From Perlabentimonas sp034006965 (lineage in GTDB: Bacteria > Bacteroidota > Bacteroidia > Bacteroidales > Tenuifilaceae): a DNA stretch of 18,430 nt. The DNA is taken from NCBI GenBank assembly GCA_034006965.1, contig JAVERU010000060.1, forward strand, positions 1 to 18,430. The letters run 5' to 3'. The translations under genes and the position numbers were made by a program. This document shows, one piece after another, positions 1 through 7,719 of this stretch; position 1 is the stretch's first letter, and the number at the start of each line of letters is the position of its first letter. The notes under the pieces are model-generated. The model was not told the origin of the DNA, ran no database searches, and worked only from the letters and a program-made list of their open reading frames with translations.

Positions 1-56
1 TTTATTGATTGGATGATTACAGGTAAAGGCCGAGTTTAGGTAGCGAGTTCGGATGC

Positions 57-113
57 TTCGACAAGCTCAGCAACCTTCGACAAGCTCAGCAACCTTCGAC
101 AAGCTCAGCAACC
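57..113. repeat. Three exact tandem copies of a 19-bp repeat
   Basis: The unit ttcgacaagctcagcaacc occurs three times head to tail without a mismatch (57-75, 76-94, 95-113), and the array stops sharply at 113. It lies downstream of the minus-strand sensor gene. From memory, this kind of motif is a common dispersed intergenic repeat in Bacteroidetes and some other bacteria, but I did not see further copies elsewhere in the window. No function is assigned. Confidence 0.9.
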
Positions 114-227
114 TTAGAGTACTTATATAACTGGCTGACTAAAGATTGCGGCTGTTGTGTTTCGGATTAGAAGAACAACAACCTACTTCTTCATCCAGCC
201 AAAAAACGGCTGTCTTACGAAGCACGG

Positions 228-270
228 CAACTGATTACCGACAACTGATTACTGATTACCGATTACCGAC
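228..270. repeat. Degenerate short repeat built on ctgattaccga
   Basis: The words ctgattaccga, ctgatt, ctgattacc and gattaccga follow one another just before the stop codon of the sensor gene. The units vary in length, so this is slippage-like low-complexity sequence rather than a clean array. A weak hairpin (cagcc at 196-200 with ggctg at 208-212) precedes it. It is not followed by a T-tract in either direction, so I do not call it a terminator. Confidence 0.5.
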
Positions 271-272
271 CG

Positions 273-3035
273 CTACCCCTTTACCGCAATGGCAATAATC
301 TTTTCAACCTTACCCTCGTCGTTCTTAACGGGCGAGTATGTCTCGTTAAGCACAAGCCTGGAACCACCAATTGAGCCCTTGAATACATGCTGACGAACAA
401 TTCCTCTACGCAAATCGTCCCAAAACTCCTGGTACGATGCATCATCATCGGCCTTGGTGCGGAAGAAATCGGCGTGGTGCTTACCAGCCACCTCATCGGC
501 TGTTTTACCCATAATGGTTTGTAGGGGCTCGTTTATCCTGATGATGGTACCATCGGTAGCATACTCCGTAACAAAGGTGGTGCTATCGAGAGCCTTTACA
601 ATGGCTTGGTACTCGCCCTCGTGCCCACTGGTTTGCTCCTCAAGCTTTTCTACCGCTGCCTCAAGTTCCCGAACCCTTTGCTCTGCCATTTTTTGTTCGG
701 TAATCACCCTGCTAATACCCCAGGTTCCCACCACCTCGCCATGGGTATTGAATAGTGGCATTTTGGTTGCCGACATCCATTGCTCGCGGCCATCGTCGTA
801 CTTCTCATATGCAATTCTATCGACAATGGGTTGCTTTGTACGCATAATTTCCTGCTCCTCCATAAAGAAGTGCTCGGCATTATCCTTGGTGTGAAAATCG
901 AAATCGGATTTACCAATCAATTCCTCAGGTGCTTTGGCATTGAATAGTTTAACCATTGATTTGCTGATTCGCAGAAAGTGACTACTCTCGTCCTTAAAGT
1001 AGATGTAGTCGGGGATATTATTCATAAGGGCGTTTAGCAGCGTGATCTCCTTCTGAAAATCTTCCTGAAGTTTTTCTTGCTCGGCTCGCTTACGCTCCAT
1101 CTCTTCCTGAGTAGCTTGCAACTCCTCCATATTCTGGCGCATCTCCTCCTCCTGAGCCTGCATCTCCTCGGCTTGTTGCTGCGATTTTGCGAGCAGCTCA
1201 GTAGTTCGTATATTTATTCTAACGCTTGCAATGGTTGCGGCAATGCTCTCGGCCAGCTTTTCGACAAACTCAACCTGGTACTTATCGTATACCTTAAAGG
1301 TAGCCATCTCAATAACACCCAGCACGTTGTCGTTATACCTAAGCGGCACAAGAATAAGACAACGAGGCCGCTCCTGGCCTAGCCCACTGCTAATGGTGAT
1401 GTAGTTCTCGGGCACATCGGTCATAAAAATGGTTTTGCCCTCGCGGAAGCATCGGCCCACAAGCCCTTCGCCAATCTCCACTGATTTTTCCATATACTTT
1501 CGCCTATCAAAGGCGTAGCAGGCGGTCATCTCAAGGAAAGGATTCTCGGTATCGTTATCGTTTAGAATAAACACTCCACCCTGATTGGACCCGGTATAGT
1601 CAACCAGGTTACGAATGGTATTAAATGACAGCTCGTATAGGTTATCGTTATTCTGCCGTAAGATGTCGCCAAACATAGCCATTCCCTGAGTTGCCCAGCT
1701 CTGCTTTTGCTCCTCCTGCTTACGTTGTTCTTCGATTTGCTTAGCTTGCCTTAGGCTGTTTTGCATTTCAATAAGCGAAACGCCCAACAGATCTTTTTCG
1801 CTAAGGATTTTAAATTCAGCCTCCAGGTTTCCCTTACCAATTTCGCGGGCAAAGCTTTCGGCTAGGTTTAGGCCTTCAATCAGTTTATTCACCGAATTGG
1901 CCATATCCTCAAGCTCATCGCCAGTGCTGATGTTAAGCGCTTTGCTCCTATCGATATCGCCCAAAGCCATATCGTTTAGCACAGAAGTAGTTTGAATAAT
2001 TGGTCTTGTAATTGTTTTTGAAACGTAGTAAAGCACTAAAACCAGAATGAATAACCCCAAAGCAGCCACCAGTAGCCCGTACGTAGTTGATTTATGCGCC
2101 TCCACCATAACCTCGCTCATTGGGATTATAACCCCCACAGCCCAAGGGGTATTAAAACTTCCCACGTTAACAGGTGCGATGGTAACTAAATGCTGATCGC
2201 CATCAAATTCCCAGGTAAAGCTATAGGAAACACCCATCAGCACCTTGCTGGGTATTCGGTGCTCCATGGCTATTTCGGGGTACACCTCCTGAAACGTTTT
2301 ACCCAGGTTCAGCTCGTTGCTATGGGCAACAACCGTACTGTTATTTGATAACAGGAAGGCCTGAGAGCTATTGTATGGCCTAATCTCTCTGATTGTTTCT
2401 TGAAACTTATCGAGGGTAACGTCGACTCCGGCAAGCCCCACAAAATTTCCATTATGCCTAATGGGCGCACTTACGCTGGTCATAAGCACCTCGTTTACCC
2501 CATCGATCTTGTAGAAGTAGGGGTTCGAAAGTAGCTCTATGTTATTCACCTTGGCCTTGTGGTAATCGCTACCCACTATGTCGCCAGTCATATTACGCTG
2601 ATCAATCTGAATCTGACTATACCCATTCTTCATAAAGGTTGATACGGATCGGCGGCCATAGTTCTTGTCGTAGTTTGGGTCAATTGCCCAATACTCAAGG
2701 TTATACCAAATGGTGGCGTAGCGGGGGTTTTGCTCAATCTGATTTCTGATGATATCAAAATAGATGCTATCGCGGGTTATGCTATCGAACCTATGGTAGC
2801 CATAAAAGGAGTGAGCCAACGAACGGGTAAACCCCAGGTCAAACTCCAGCTCCGACTTAACCAAGTTTGCTGCATTCTCGGCAGAGCTTAAGGCAAAGGC
2901 CTGTGCATCGTTTAGAGCAATTTTGTAGGTTCTATACTGAATAAAGGCAACTATAAAACCCAGCACCAAAATAGATGTTGCAAGAACGTATGCCAATAGC
3001 TTTGCTCTGATATTCATCTTAAACCGGATAGCCAT
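273..3035 (-). CDS. Membrane sensor: dCache, HAMP, GAF, two PAS domains, no kinase domain
   Basis: This is a 920-residue inner-membrane sensory protein. TM1 spans about 12-33. A long extracytoplasmic region (34-316) has the look of a dCache_1 ligand sensor, with an IGF-like 'GLAGVDVTLDKFQ' segment near 199-212. TM2 spans 317-338. A HAMP follows (339-392) with a second HAMP-like stretch (395-430), then a GAF domain (about 455-605), a Glu/Gln-rich coiled coil (608-665), a PAS (about 665-782) and a second PAS (805-920) with the FW..L..G..., tY.Pv.d..GkV pattern. The protein stops at the end of the last PAS. There is no HisKA, HATPase, GGDEF, HD-GYP or methyl-accepting domain, so any output must come from a partner protein. 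The divergent SpoIIE phosphatase is the nearest signalling candidate. An internal Met at residue 7 is an alternative start that also leaves TM1 intact. Domain family is clear; ligand and output are unknown. Confidence 0.85.
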   Translation of the reverse strand: MAIRFKMNIRAKLLAYVLATSILVLGFIVAFIQYRTYKIALNDAQAFALSSAENAANLVKSELEFDLGFTRSLAHSFYGYHRFDSITRDSIYFDIIRNQIEQNPRYATIWYNLEYWAIDPNYDKNYGRRSVSTFMKNGYSQIQIDQRNMTGDIVGSDYHKAKVNNIELLSNPYFYKIDGVNEVLMTSVSAPIRHNGNFVGLAGVDVTLDKFQETIREIRPYNSSQAFLLSNNSTVVAHSNELNLGKTFQEVYPEIAMEHRIPSKVLMGVSYSFTWEFDGDQHLVTIAPVNVGSFNTPWAVGVIIPMSEVMVEAHKSTTYGLLVAALGLFILVLVLYYVSKTITRPIIQTTSVLNDMALGDIDRSKALNISTGDELEDMANSVNKLIEGLNLAESFAREIGKGNLEAEFKILSEKDLLGVSLIEMQNSLRQAKQIEEQRKQEEQKQSWATQGMAMFGDILRQNNDNLYELSFNTIRNLVDYTGSNQGGVFILNDNDTENPFLEMTACYAFDRRKYMEKSVEIGEGLVGRCFREGKTIFMTDVPENYITISSGLGQERPRCLILVPLRYNDNVLGVIEMATFKVYDKYQVEFVEKLAESIAATIASVRINIRTTELLAKSQQQAEEMQAQEEEMRQNMEELQATQEEMERKRAEQEKLQEDFQKEITLLNALMNNIPDYIYFKDESSHFLRISKSMVKLFNAKAPEELIGKSDFDFHTKDNAEHFFMEEQEIMRTKQPIVDRIAYEKYDDGREQWMSATKMPLFNTHGEVVGTWGISRVITEQKMAEQRVRELEAAVEKLEEQTSGHEGEYQAIVKALDSTTFVTEYATDGTIIRINEPLQTIMGKTADEVAGKHHADFFRTKADDDASYQEFWDDLRRGIVRQHVFKGSIGGSRLVLNETYSPVKNDEGKVEKIIAIAVKG

Positions 3036-3224
3036 ACCGTAACTCTATTAAATTTTTCAAAAATGAAACTGCTATAAACCAGCGAAATATCTGTCAAGCA
3101 GATTTATTCACGGTTAAAAGTACAAAATGTTTTTTTAGTATCTACTTTTAAAAAAGCATTTTCCGCCATATTATTCGAGGGTTATGTAATTTCAAATGGT
3201 AAAAAAGTTTAATTTAGCATCCAA
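3036..3224. promoter_or_regulatory. Divergent promoter region between sensor and phosphatase genes
   Basis: This 189-base AT-rich stretch separates two divergent start codons, so it must carry promoters for both genes unless transcripts start inside them. I found no confident match to the Bacteroidetes -7 consensus (TAnnTTTG). Close variants such as tactttta around 3143-3150 occur but are ordinary in AT-rich DNA. The existence of promoters is inferred from gene orientation only. Confidence 0.4.
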
Positions 3225-5585
3225 ATGGTATTCACAAAAACCCGCACAACCCTTATGGCTAGTTGCATTAAGACAATACTTCTCAACTTTTTGCTGATTT
3301 TTTTTGTATCACATGCTAGCGGACAGGCCTCCTTGCAACAAAACCTCACCAGTACAACCGATAGCCTTTTAAACAAATCGATTTTATATACCCAGTCGGA
3401 TCCTGACTCAGCATTAATACTGGCTAACCAAGCTATTGATTACGCCCAGGAGTCGAAAAATGCAGCCCAACTTCAAGCTATATACCACCAGATTGGCTAC
3501 ATATACTACACTCAAAATAGGTTTGAACAGGCCAACAAGCACTTTAGCGTTTCGCTTCAAATTGCCCATGAGCGTAACGATAAGGCAGGCAAAGCGCTTG
3601 CGCTTAACCGTCTGGGCAATGTTAATCAGCTCCAGACAAATTACCTAACGGCTCTCGACTATTACCTCCAAGCGCTTGAAATCAACCAAGAAATAAACAG
3701 TAAGGCTGAGATTGCCCGAACCCTGGTAAACCTTGCCAATGTGTACGCAGTTATTGGGCAGTATCAGCATTCAATAGAGCACTTCCTCAAAGCTATGGAT
3801 ATACACGAGGAGGTTGGCGAGCAAGAGGGCTTAGCATGGACATCGCTGGGTATTGCACGACTTTTTAAACGGCTTGACCTGTTGGACAGGGCAATGCAAT
3901 ACGCCGAATCAGCCTTGGAGTACTACCGCAACATTGAGCAGACAACTGGCAACAGCGTGGGGGTAACCCTTAGCCTTAGCGAAATAGGTAGTATTTACCA
4001 TAAGCTGGGCAACTACCCCAAAGCACTTGAGTACACGCAGATGGTGCTCGACATTAACGAGAAATCCGAGAACATTTTTGGCCAGGCAGCGAACCATATT
4101 AGCCTTGGGGTTATCTTTCTCGATATGGGCGATGACCAAAGAGCACGCAAGCATTTGAACGAGGCCATTGCGCTTAAAGCTAGCGTGGGCGACAGCCTCG
4201 ACCTAGCCTCACTATACCGCCATTTGGGTAAAATTGAAATGCGTAACAACAATCTCCAGCTAGCCCACAAGTATTTTACCCAAAGCCTCGACTTTGCTAA
4301 AAAGCACAGAATTATCCCCGATATCAGCGAGGCGTACCTTTGCCTTTCGAGCATCTATACTCAGCTTGGGAATTTGGGCAAAGCCTTGGAAACCTTTAAA
4401 AATCATACAAACTACAAGGACAGCCTTAACTCGAGCGATATTGCCAAGCTGGAGATGCAGTACGAGTTTGAAAAGCGAGAGAAGGAGCAGGAGCTACTTA
4501 CCCGACAACGCGAAGCCTTGCAGGAGGCTAGGCTCGATAGGCAACGAGTTGTTCTAATATTTTTCGTAGTAGCCTTTTTACTTGCGGGAGCTTTATCGGC
4601 CTTCATATTTTATGCCTACCGCGAGAAGAACCGGATTAACCAACTGCTGGTTGAACAGAACATAGAGATTAGCAATCAGAAGGAGGAGATTGAAAGCCAA
4701 AAGGAGGAGATTGAGCAGCAACGCGATTTTGTTACCCGCCAGCGCGACCAAATTGCCGAACAGCAGCGCCTTATTACCGACAGCATAACCTACGCAAGCC
4801 GTATACAGAATGCTGTGCTACCCAGCCAAAACACCATGCAGCAGCTGCACTGGGAATCATTCGTGCTTTATAAGCCTAAAAATATTGTAAGCGGCGATTT
4901 TTTCTGGACCTCGCAGCTTGGTAATGGCAAAATTTTGATTGCTGCTGCCGACTGTACCGGGCATGGAGTTCCTGGTGCTTTCATGAGTATGCTTGGCATT
5001 ACCTTGCTGAGGGATATTGTAAGCCGCGAAACCGAGATTGAACCAGCCAGTATACTATCGAAAATGCGCGATATGGTGCTGCTGTCGCTTAACCAGGAGA
5101 AGGGGAAAATCGATCAGGCCGACGGGATGGATATGGCCATTGCCATAATTGACCCCAAAAGCCTTGAGATGGTGTTTGCCGGTGCATACCTATCGACCAT
5201 GGTAGTTAGGGAGGGGGCTATTGAACCTGACGAGCATTTAACCACCTACAGATTGGCTCATAACGACAAGGCTACCCTAATTGAAATACTTGGTGACAAG
5301 ATGCCCATTGGACACCACGTGCTCGGCAACAAGCCTTTCTGCAACAAATCGTTAAGGCTACAAAAGGGCGATATGCTATACCTATACTCCGATGGGTATG
5401 CCGACCAGTTTGGTGGCCCCAAAAACATCAAGTTCTTGTTGCAGAATTTCCGCGAGCTGCTACTTAGCCTTCATGGTAAGGATTGTGAGCAACAAGAGGC
5501 TACCCTACAAACAACCATAGAGGAGTACAAGGGCAACAGGAAGCAAGTTGACGATATGCTGGTGGTTGGGGTGAGAATAGCATAG
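3225..5585 (+). CDS. TPR-repeat, membrane-anchored SpoIIE/PP2C-type serine phosphatase
   Basis: This 786-residue protein has an N-terminal signal segment (about 13-33, hydrophobic and ending in ASGQA), about eight TPR-like helical repeats (50-400; recurrent A-x-x-x-L-x-x-x-G-x-x-Y patterns), a coiled coil (405-440), one TM helix (442-464), a Gln/Glu-rich coiled coil (470-520), and a C-terminal SpoIIE/PP2C phosphatase domain (about 540-786). Metal-binding acidic positions are present: SGDFFW (D558), ADCTGHGVPGA (D576), DGMD (633-636), YSDGYAD (D723) and DDM (776-777). The catalytic domain therefore looks intact. The topology puts the TPRs in the periplasm and the phosphatase in the cytoplasm, where such enzymes typically dephosphorylate anti-sigma-factor antagonists or similar partners. 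A second Met at residue 11 (3255) would give a tighter signal peptide. Convergent with the TPR gene at 5607 (21-base gap). Confidence 0.88.
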   Translation: MVFTKTRTTLMASCIKTILLNFLLIFFVSHASGQASLQQNLTSTTDSLLNKSILYTQSDPDSALILANQAIDYAQESKNAAQLQAIYHQIGYIYYTQNRFEQANKHFSVSLQIAHERNDKAGKALALNRLGNVNQLQTNYLTALDYYLQALEINQEINSKAEIARTLVNLANVYAVIGQYQHSIEHFLKAMDIHEEVGEQEGLAWTSLGIARLFKRLDLLDRAMQYAESALEYYRNIEQTTGNSVGVTLSLSEIGSIYHKLGNYPKALEYTQMVLDINEKSENIFGQAANHISLGVIFLDMGDDQRARKHLNEAIALKASVGDSLDLASLYRHLGKIEMRNNNLQLAHKYFTQSLDFAKKHRIIPDISEAYLCLSSIYTQLGNLGKALETFKNHTNYKDSLNSSDIAKLEMQYEFEKREKEQELLTRQREALQEARLDRQRVVLIFFVVAFLLAGALSAFIFYAYREKNRINQLLVEQNIEISNQKEEIESQKEEIEQQRDFVTRQRDQIAEQQRLITDSITYASRIQNAVLPSQNTMQQLHWESFVLYKPKNIVSGDFFWTSQLGNGKILIAAADCTGHGVPGAFMSMLGITLLRDIVSRETEIEPASILSKMRDMVLLSLNQEKGKIDQADGMDMAIAIIDPKSLEMVFAGAYLSTMVVREGAIEPDEHLTTYRLAHNDKATLIEILGDKMPIGHHVLGNKPFCNKSLRLQKGDMLYLYSDGYADQFGGPKNIKFLLQNFRELLLSLHGKDCEQQEATLQTTIEEYKGNRKQVDDMLVVGVRIA

Positions 5586-5606
5586 CGAGCGTAATGGAGC
5601 TTACTC

Positions 5607-6230
5607 TTATTTAATAAGTTTTAGCCCTTCTGTTGCCGATGCATCATCGGGGCTATGCATTAGCGCTTTATTAAATAGCACTTTCGCCTCTCTGTATTTT
5701 TGAAGGGCCACCTTATTCCAAGCTAACAAGATTATTGTATCGTAATCGAATGGGTAAAGGTTAATAACGCGTTCCAAATAGCCATCGGCCTTCTCATACT
5801 CTTGCCTATTGTAGTAAATAAGCCCCATCCTATAGTTCACAAGGGTATTCTGTGGATCAATCTCCAGAATTTTATTGTAAAGAACAATAAGTTCGTTCCA
5901 TTTTGCCTGTGCGGATAACGGGTAAGCCATACCTAACTTCGGCTCAAGGGCGTATGGCCTTAACGAAATGGCCTTACCATAATAGTTCTCCGATTCTTTC
6001 AAATTTCCAGCAAGGTAGTATAGCCAACCAATACGGAGGCTCAATTCGTACGAGTCAGCCTGATAGACTCTCAGTAGTTTTTCAGCGGCCAAATTAAAAT
6101 CGCCTTTCTGCTCAAGTGCATAACTCTCTTTAAAAGCCATAACTATTTCATCCTGACCGAAAACACTGAATGAAAAGAGCATAACTAGGATTGCACCTTG
6201 AATCCAAGTTGTTTTTTTTAAAAGTTCCAT
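5607..6230 (-). CDS. Exported small tetratricopeptide-repeat protein
   Basis: This 207-residue protein has a signal peptide (KK near the N-terminus, hydrophobic stretch 12-24, likely cleavage near VFG-Q26), then four to five TPR units covering residues 30-205. Typical motifs are visible: YALEQKGDFNLAAEKLLR, GWLYYLAGNLKESENYYGKA, GLIYYNRQEYEKADGYLERV and AWNKVALQKYREAKVLFNKAL. There is no lipobox Cys, so it is probably a soluble periplasmic scaffold rather than a lipoprotein. Its start lies 13 bases inside the end of the upstream barrel gene, which implies translational coupling and a shared function. The specific role is unknown. Confidence 0.75.
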   Translation of the reverse strand: MELLKKTTWIQGAILVMLFSFSVFGQDEIVMAFKESYALEQKGDFNLAAEKLLRVYQADSYELSLRIGWLYYLAGNLKESENYYGKAISLRPYALEPKLGMAYPLSAQAKWNELIVLYNKILEIDPQNTLVNYRMGLIYYNRQEYEKADGYLERVINLYPFDYDTIILLAWNKVALQKYREAKVLFNKALMHSPDDASATEGLKLIK

Positions 6231-7555
6231 ATTATTCCTCCTGTTATTGAGTGGTTTGAGTATTCAATTGGGTTGTATGTAGAATTTGGATTGTTTGTTT
6301 CAGTGTATGTGCTTAGCTTACTTAGATTTGTATAGGTAGTGATAAAGCTTATATTTGGCTTAAGAAGAATAATCAATCTTCCTCCGTATCGTCCGGTAAT
6401 AAACTCTATCCCATTGTATATTGTGGCTCCATTGTTTGTAACAAAATTTTTCATCGAGCCAAATGTTAAAAAACCCTCAGCCCATAGTAAACGATTAATC
6501 TTAAATCCCAAGAGTTGATCAAAAACAACCGCATTGTCAATAGTTTGATTTGAGTATGACTCCCATTTATAGGAAAATGTTGAAGTGCTATATAAATTGA
6601 GATTGCCTAATGGGTATAATGATAAAATAATGTTGCCCTGCACTTGAATGGCTGAGTTTAAACCCGCCAAAGAGAGGGACGAACCAAGGGTTAAGTAGTT
6701 TAGGCTTTTGCATGCAGATATAAAGCCTACGGCATCGGTATTGGAAACTATTTGGGTAGCTGTGTATATTTGCCCCTGCCTGAAAAACGAAACATCAACA
6801 GGGTAACGGATATTTACAATATGCCCACCATAGCCAACATTTAGCCCTTTTGCTAACCTTGAGCTACCTGCAATATAGTATTGGTGAACAGTTGTTTTTT
6901 GATTTTCAATAATTTCTTTAGAGCCATAGTCCAGCGTAAACCCGAATGATGTTTTTTGAATATTTGTGTAAGCATGGCTTATTGAAAAAGAAGGATTTGG
7001 CTTGTGAAGTAGTCCTATAGAAAAGAGGCTATATCTTCGGGTTATCTCCTGAAAACCATCATTTGCTGGCGAGAATTCAGCAGGATAGCTTTCGATAGCA
7101 GAGGTATTTGTTAAAAAACTCGAATTGTGAAATAGCGATAGCTGGTCTATGAAGTTATCCTTAGCCGCTCCAACTTTTTCTCGAAGCGAAAGAGGAAAGG
7201 TTGAAGCAAGTATGGCAGCATCAGCATTGCGCCCAGCAAAAAGATATGAAAAGTAAAGGTACTCCTTTAGGTATGCTTCCTGCGCATTAACCTTGTAAGC
7301 CTTTTCAAAATGATGAATTGCCATGTGGTAATTTTTTTGCTCATAGTATGCTATACCCATTCTTACCCGCAGGTAATAAAAATCGATGTTATTTTCTAAA
7401 GAGTGCTTTCCTTCCTTGATAAGCGATTTCCAATCCTTTTGTAACCAAAGCAAATAGGTTTGAGAATCTACTGATGGTAGGCTAAGGGTTTCCTGCGCAT
7501 TGCCGCTAGTAAAAATAAGACCTAGCAAAACGAGTATGTTAAGAACCTTTTTCAC
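6218..7555 (-). CDS. TPR domain plus predicted outer-membrane beta-barrel protein
   Basis: This 445-residue protein starts with a Sec signal peptide (MKKVLNILVLLGLIFTSGNA, cleavage before Q21). Residues 30-150 are helical and TPR-like (RVRMGIAYYEQKNYHMAIHHFEKA). From about 180 to the end it consists of short alternating hydrophobic/polar segments separated by Gly/Asn/Ser turns, as in outer-membrane barrels. The C-terminus ends in IIWNF, the aromatic terminal residue expected by the BAM machinery. The N-terminal TPR plus C-terminal barrel layout resembles YaiO-like proteins, but I cannot confirm that family by eye. It is followed by, and overlaps, the small TPR gene; 164 bases separate it from the urea-transporter/M23 gene upstream, so it may be its own operon. 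Substrate is unknown. Confidence 0.7.
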   Translation of the reverse strand: MKKVLNILVLLGLIFTSGNAQETLSLPSVDSQTYLLWLQKDWKSLIKEGKHSLENNIDFYYLRVRMGIAYYEQKNYHMAIHHFEKAYKVNAQEAYLKEYLYFSYLFAGRNADAAILASTFPLSLREKVGAAKDNFIDQLSLFHNSSFLTNTSAIESYPAEFSPANDGFQEITRRYSLFSIGLLHKPNPSFSISHAYTNIQKTSFGFTLDYGSKEIIENQKTTVHQYYIAGSSRLAKGLNVGYGGHIVNIRYPVDVSFFRQGQIYTATQIVSNTDAVGFISACKSLNYLTLGSSLSLAGLNSAIQVQGNIILSLYPLGNLNLYSTSTFSYKWESYSNQTIDNAVVFDQLLGFKINRLLWAEGFLTFGSMKNFVTNNGATIYNGIEFITGRYGGRLIILLKPNISFITTYTNLSKLSTYTETNNPNSTYNPIEYSNHSITGGIIWNF

Positions 7556-7719
7556 AAGAATAAAAAGTTATATGTTTGATTAATAGTAATGTGTGCTGCA
7601 ATGGTAAAGAAGCCTTTGTTTCGCTTGTGGAATCCTCATATTATATTGGCTTCGCTGAAATCTCAGCCTTAGGCTGCTCGGTTCATCGCCTTTTGGGTTA
7701 GCTGCTTGGCGTGAGGGTT

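Noticed and set aside
454..894. A 146-codon plus-strand frame within the sensor gene
   Set aside because: It is antisense to a well-supported domain-bearing gene and has Ser/Cys/Val-rich composition typical of antisense frames.
7664..7676. Small hairpin cagcc-tta-ggctg after the UT-M23 gene, considered as a terminator
   Set aside because: The stem is only 5 bp and no T-tract follows on the minus strand.
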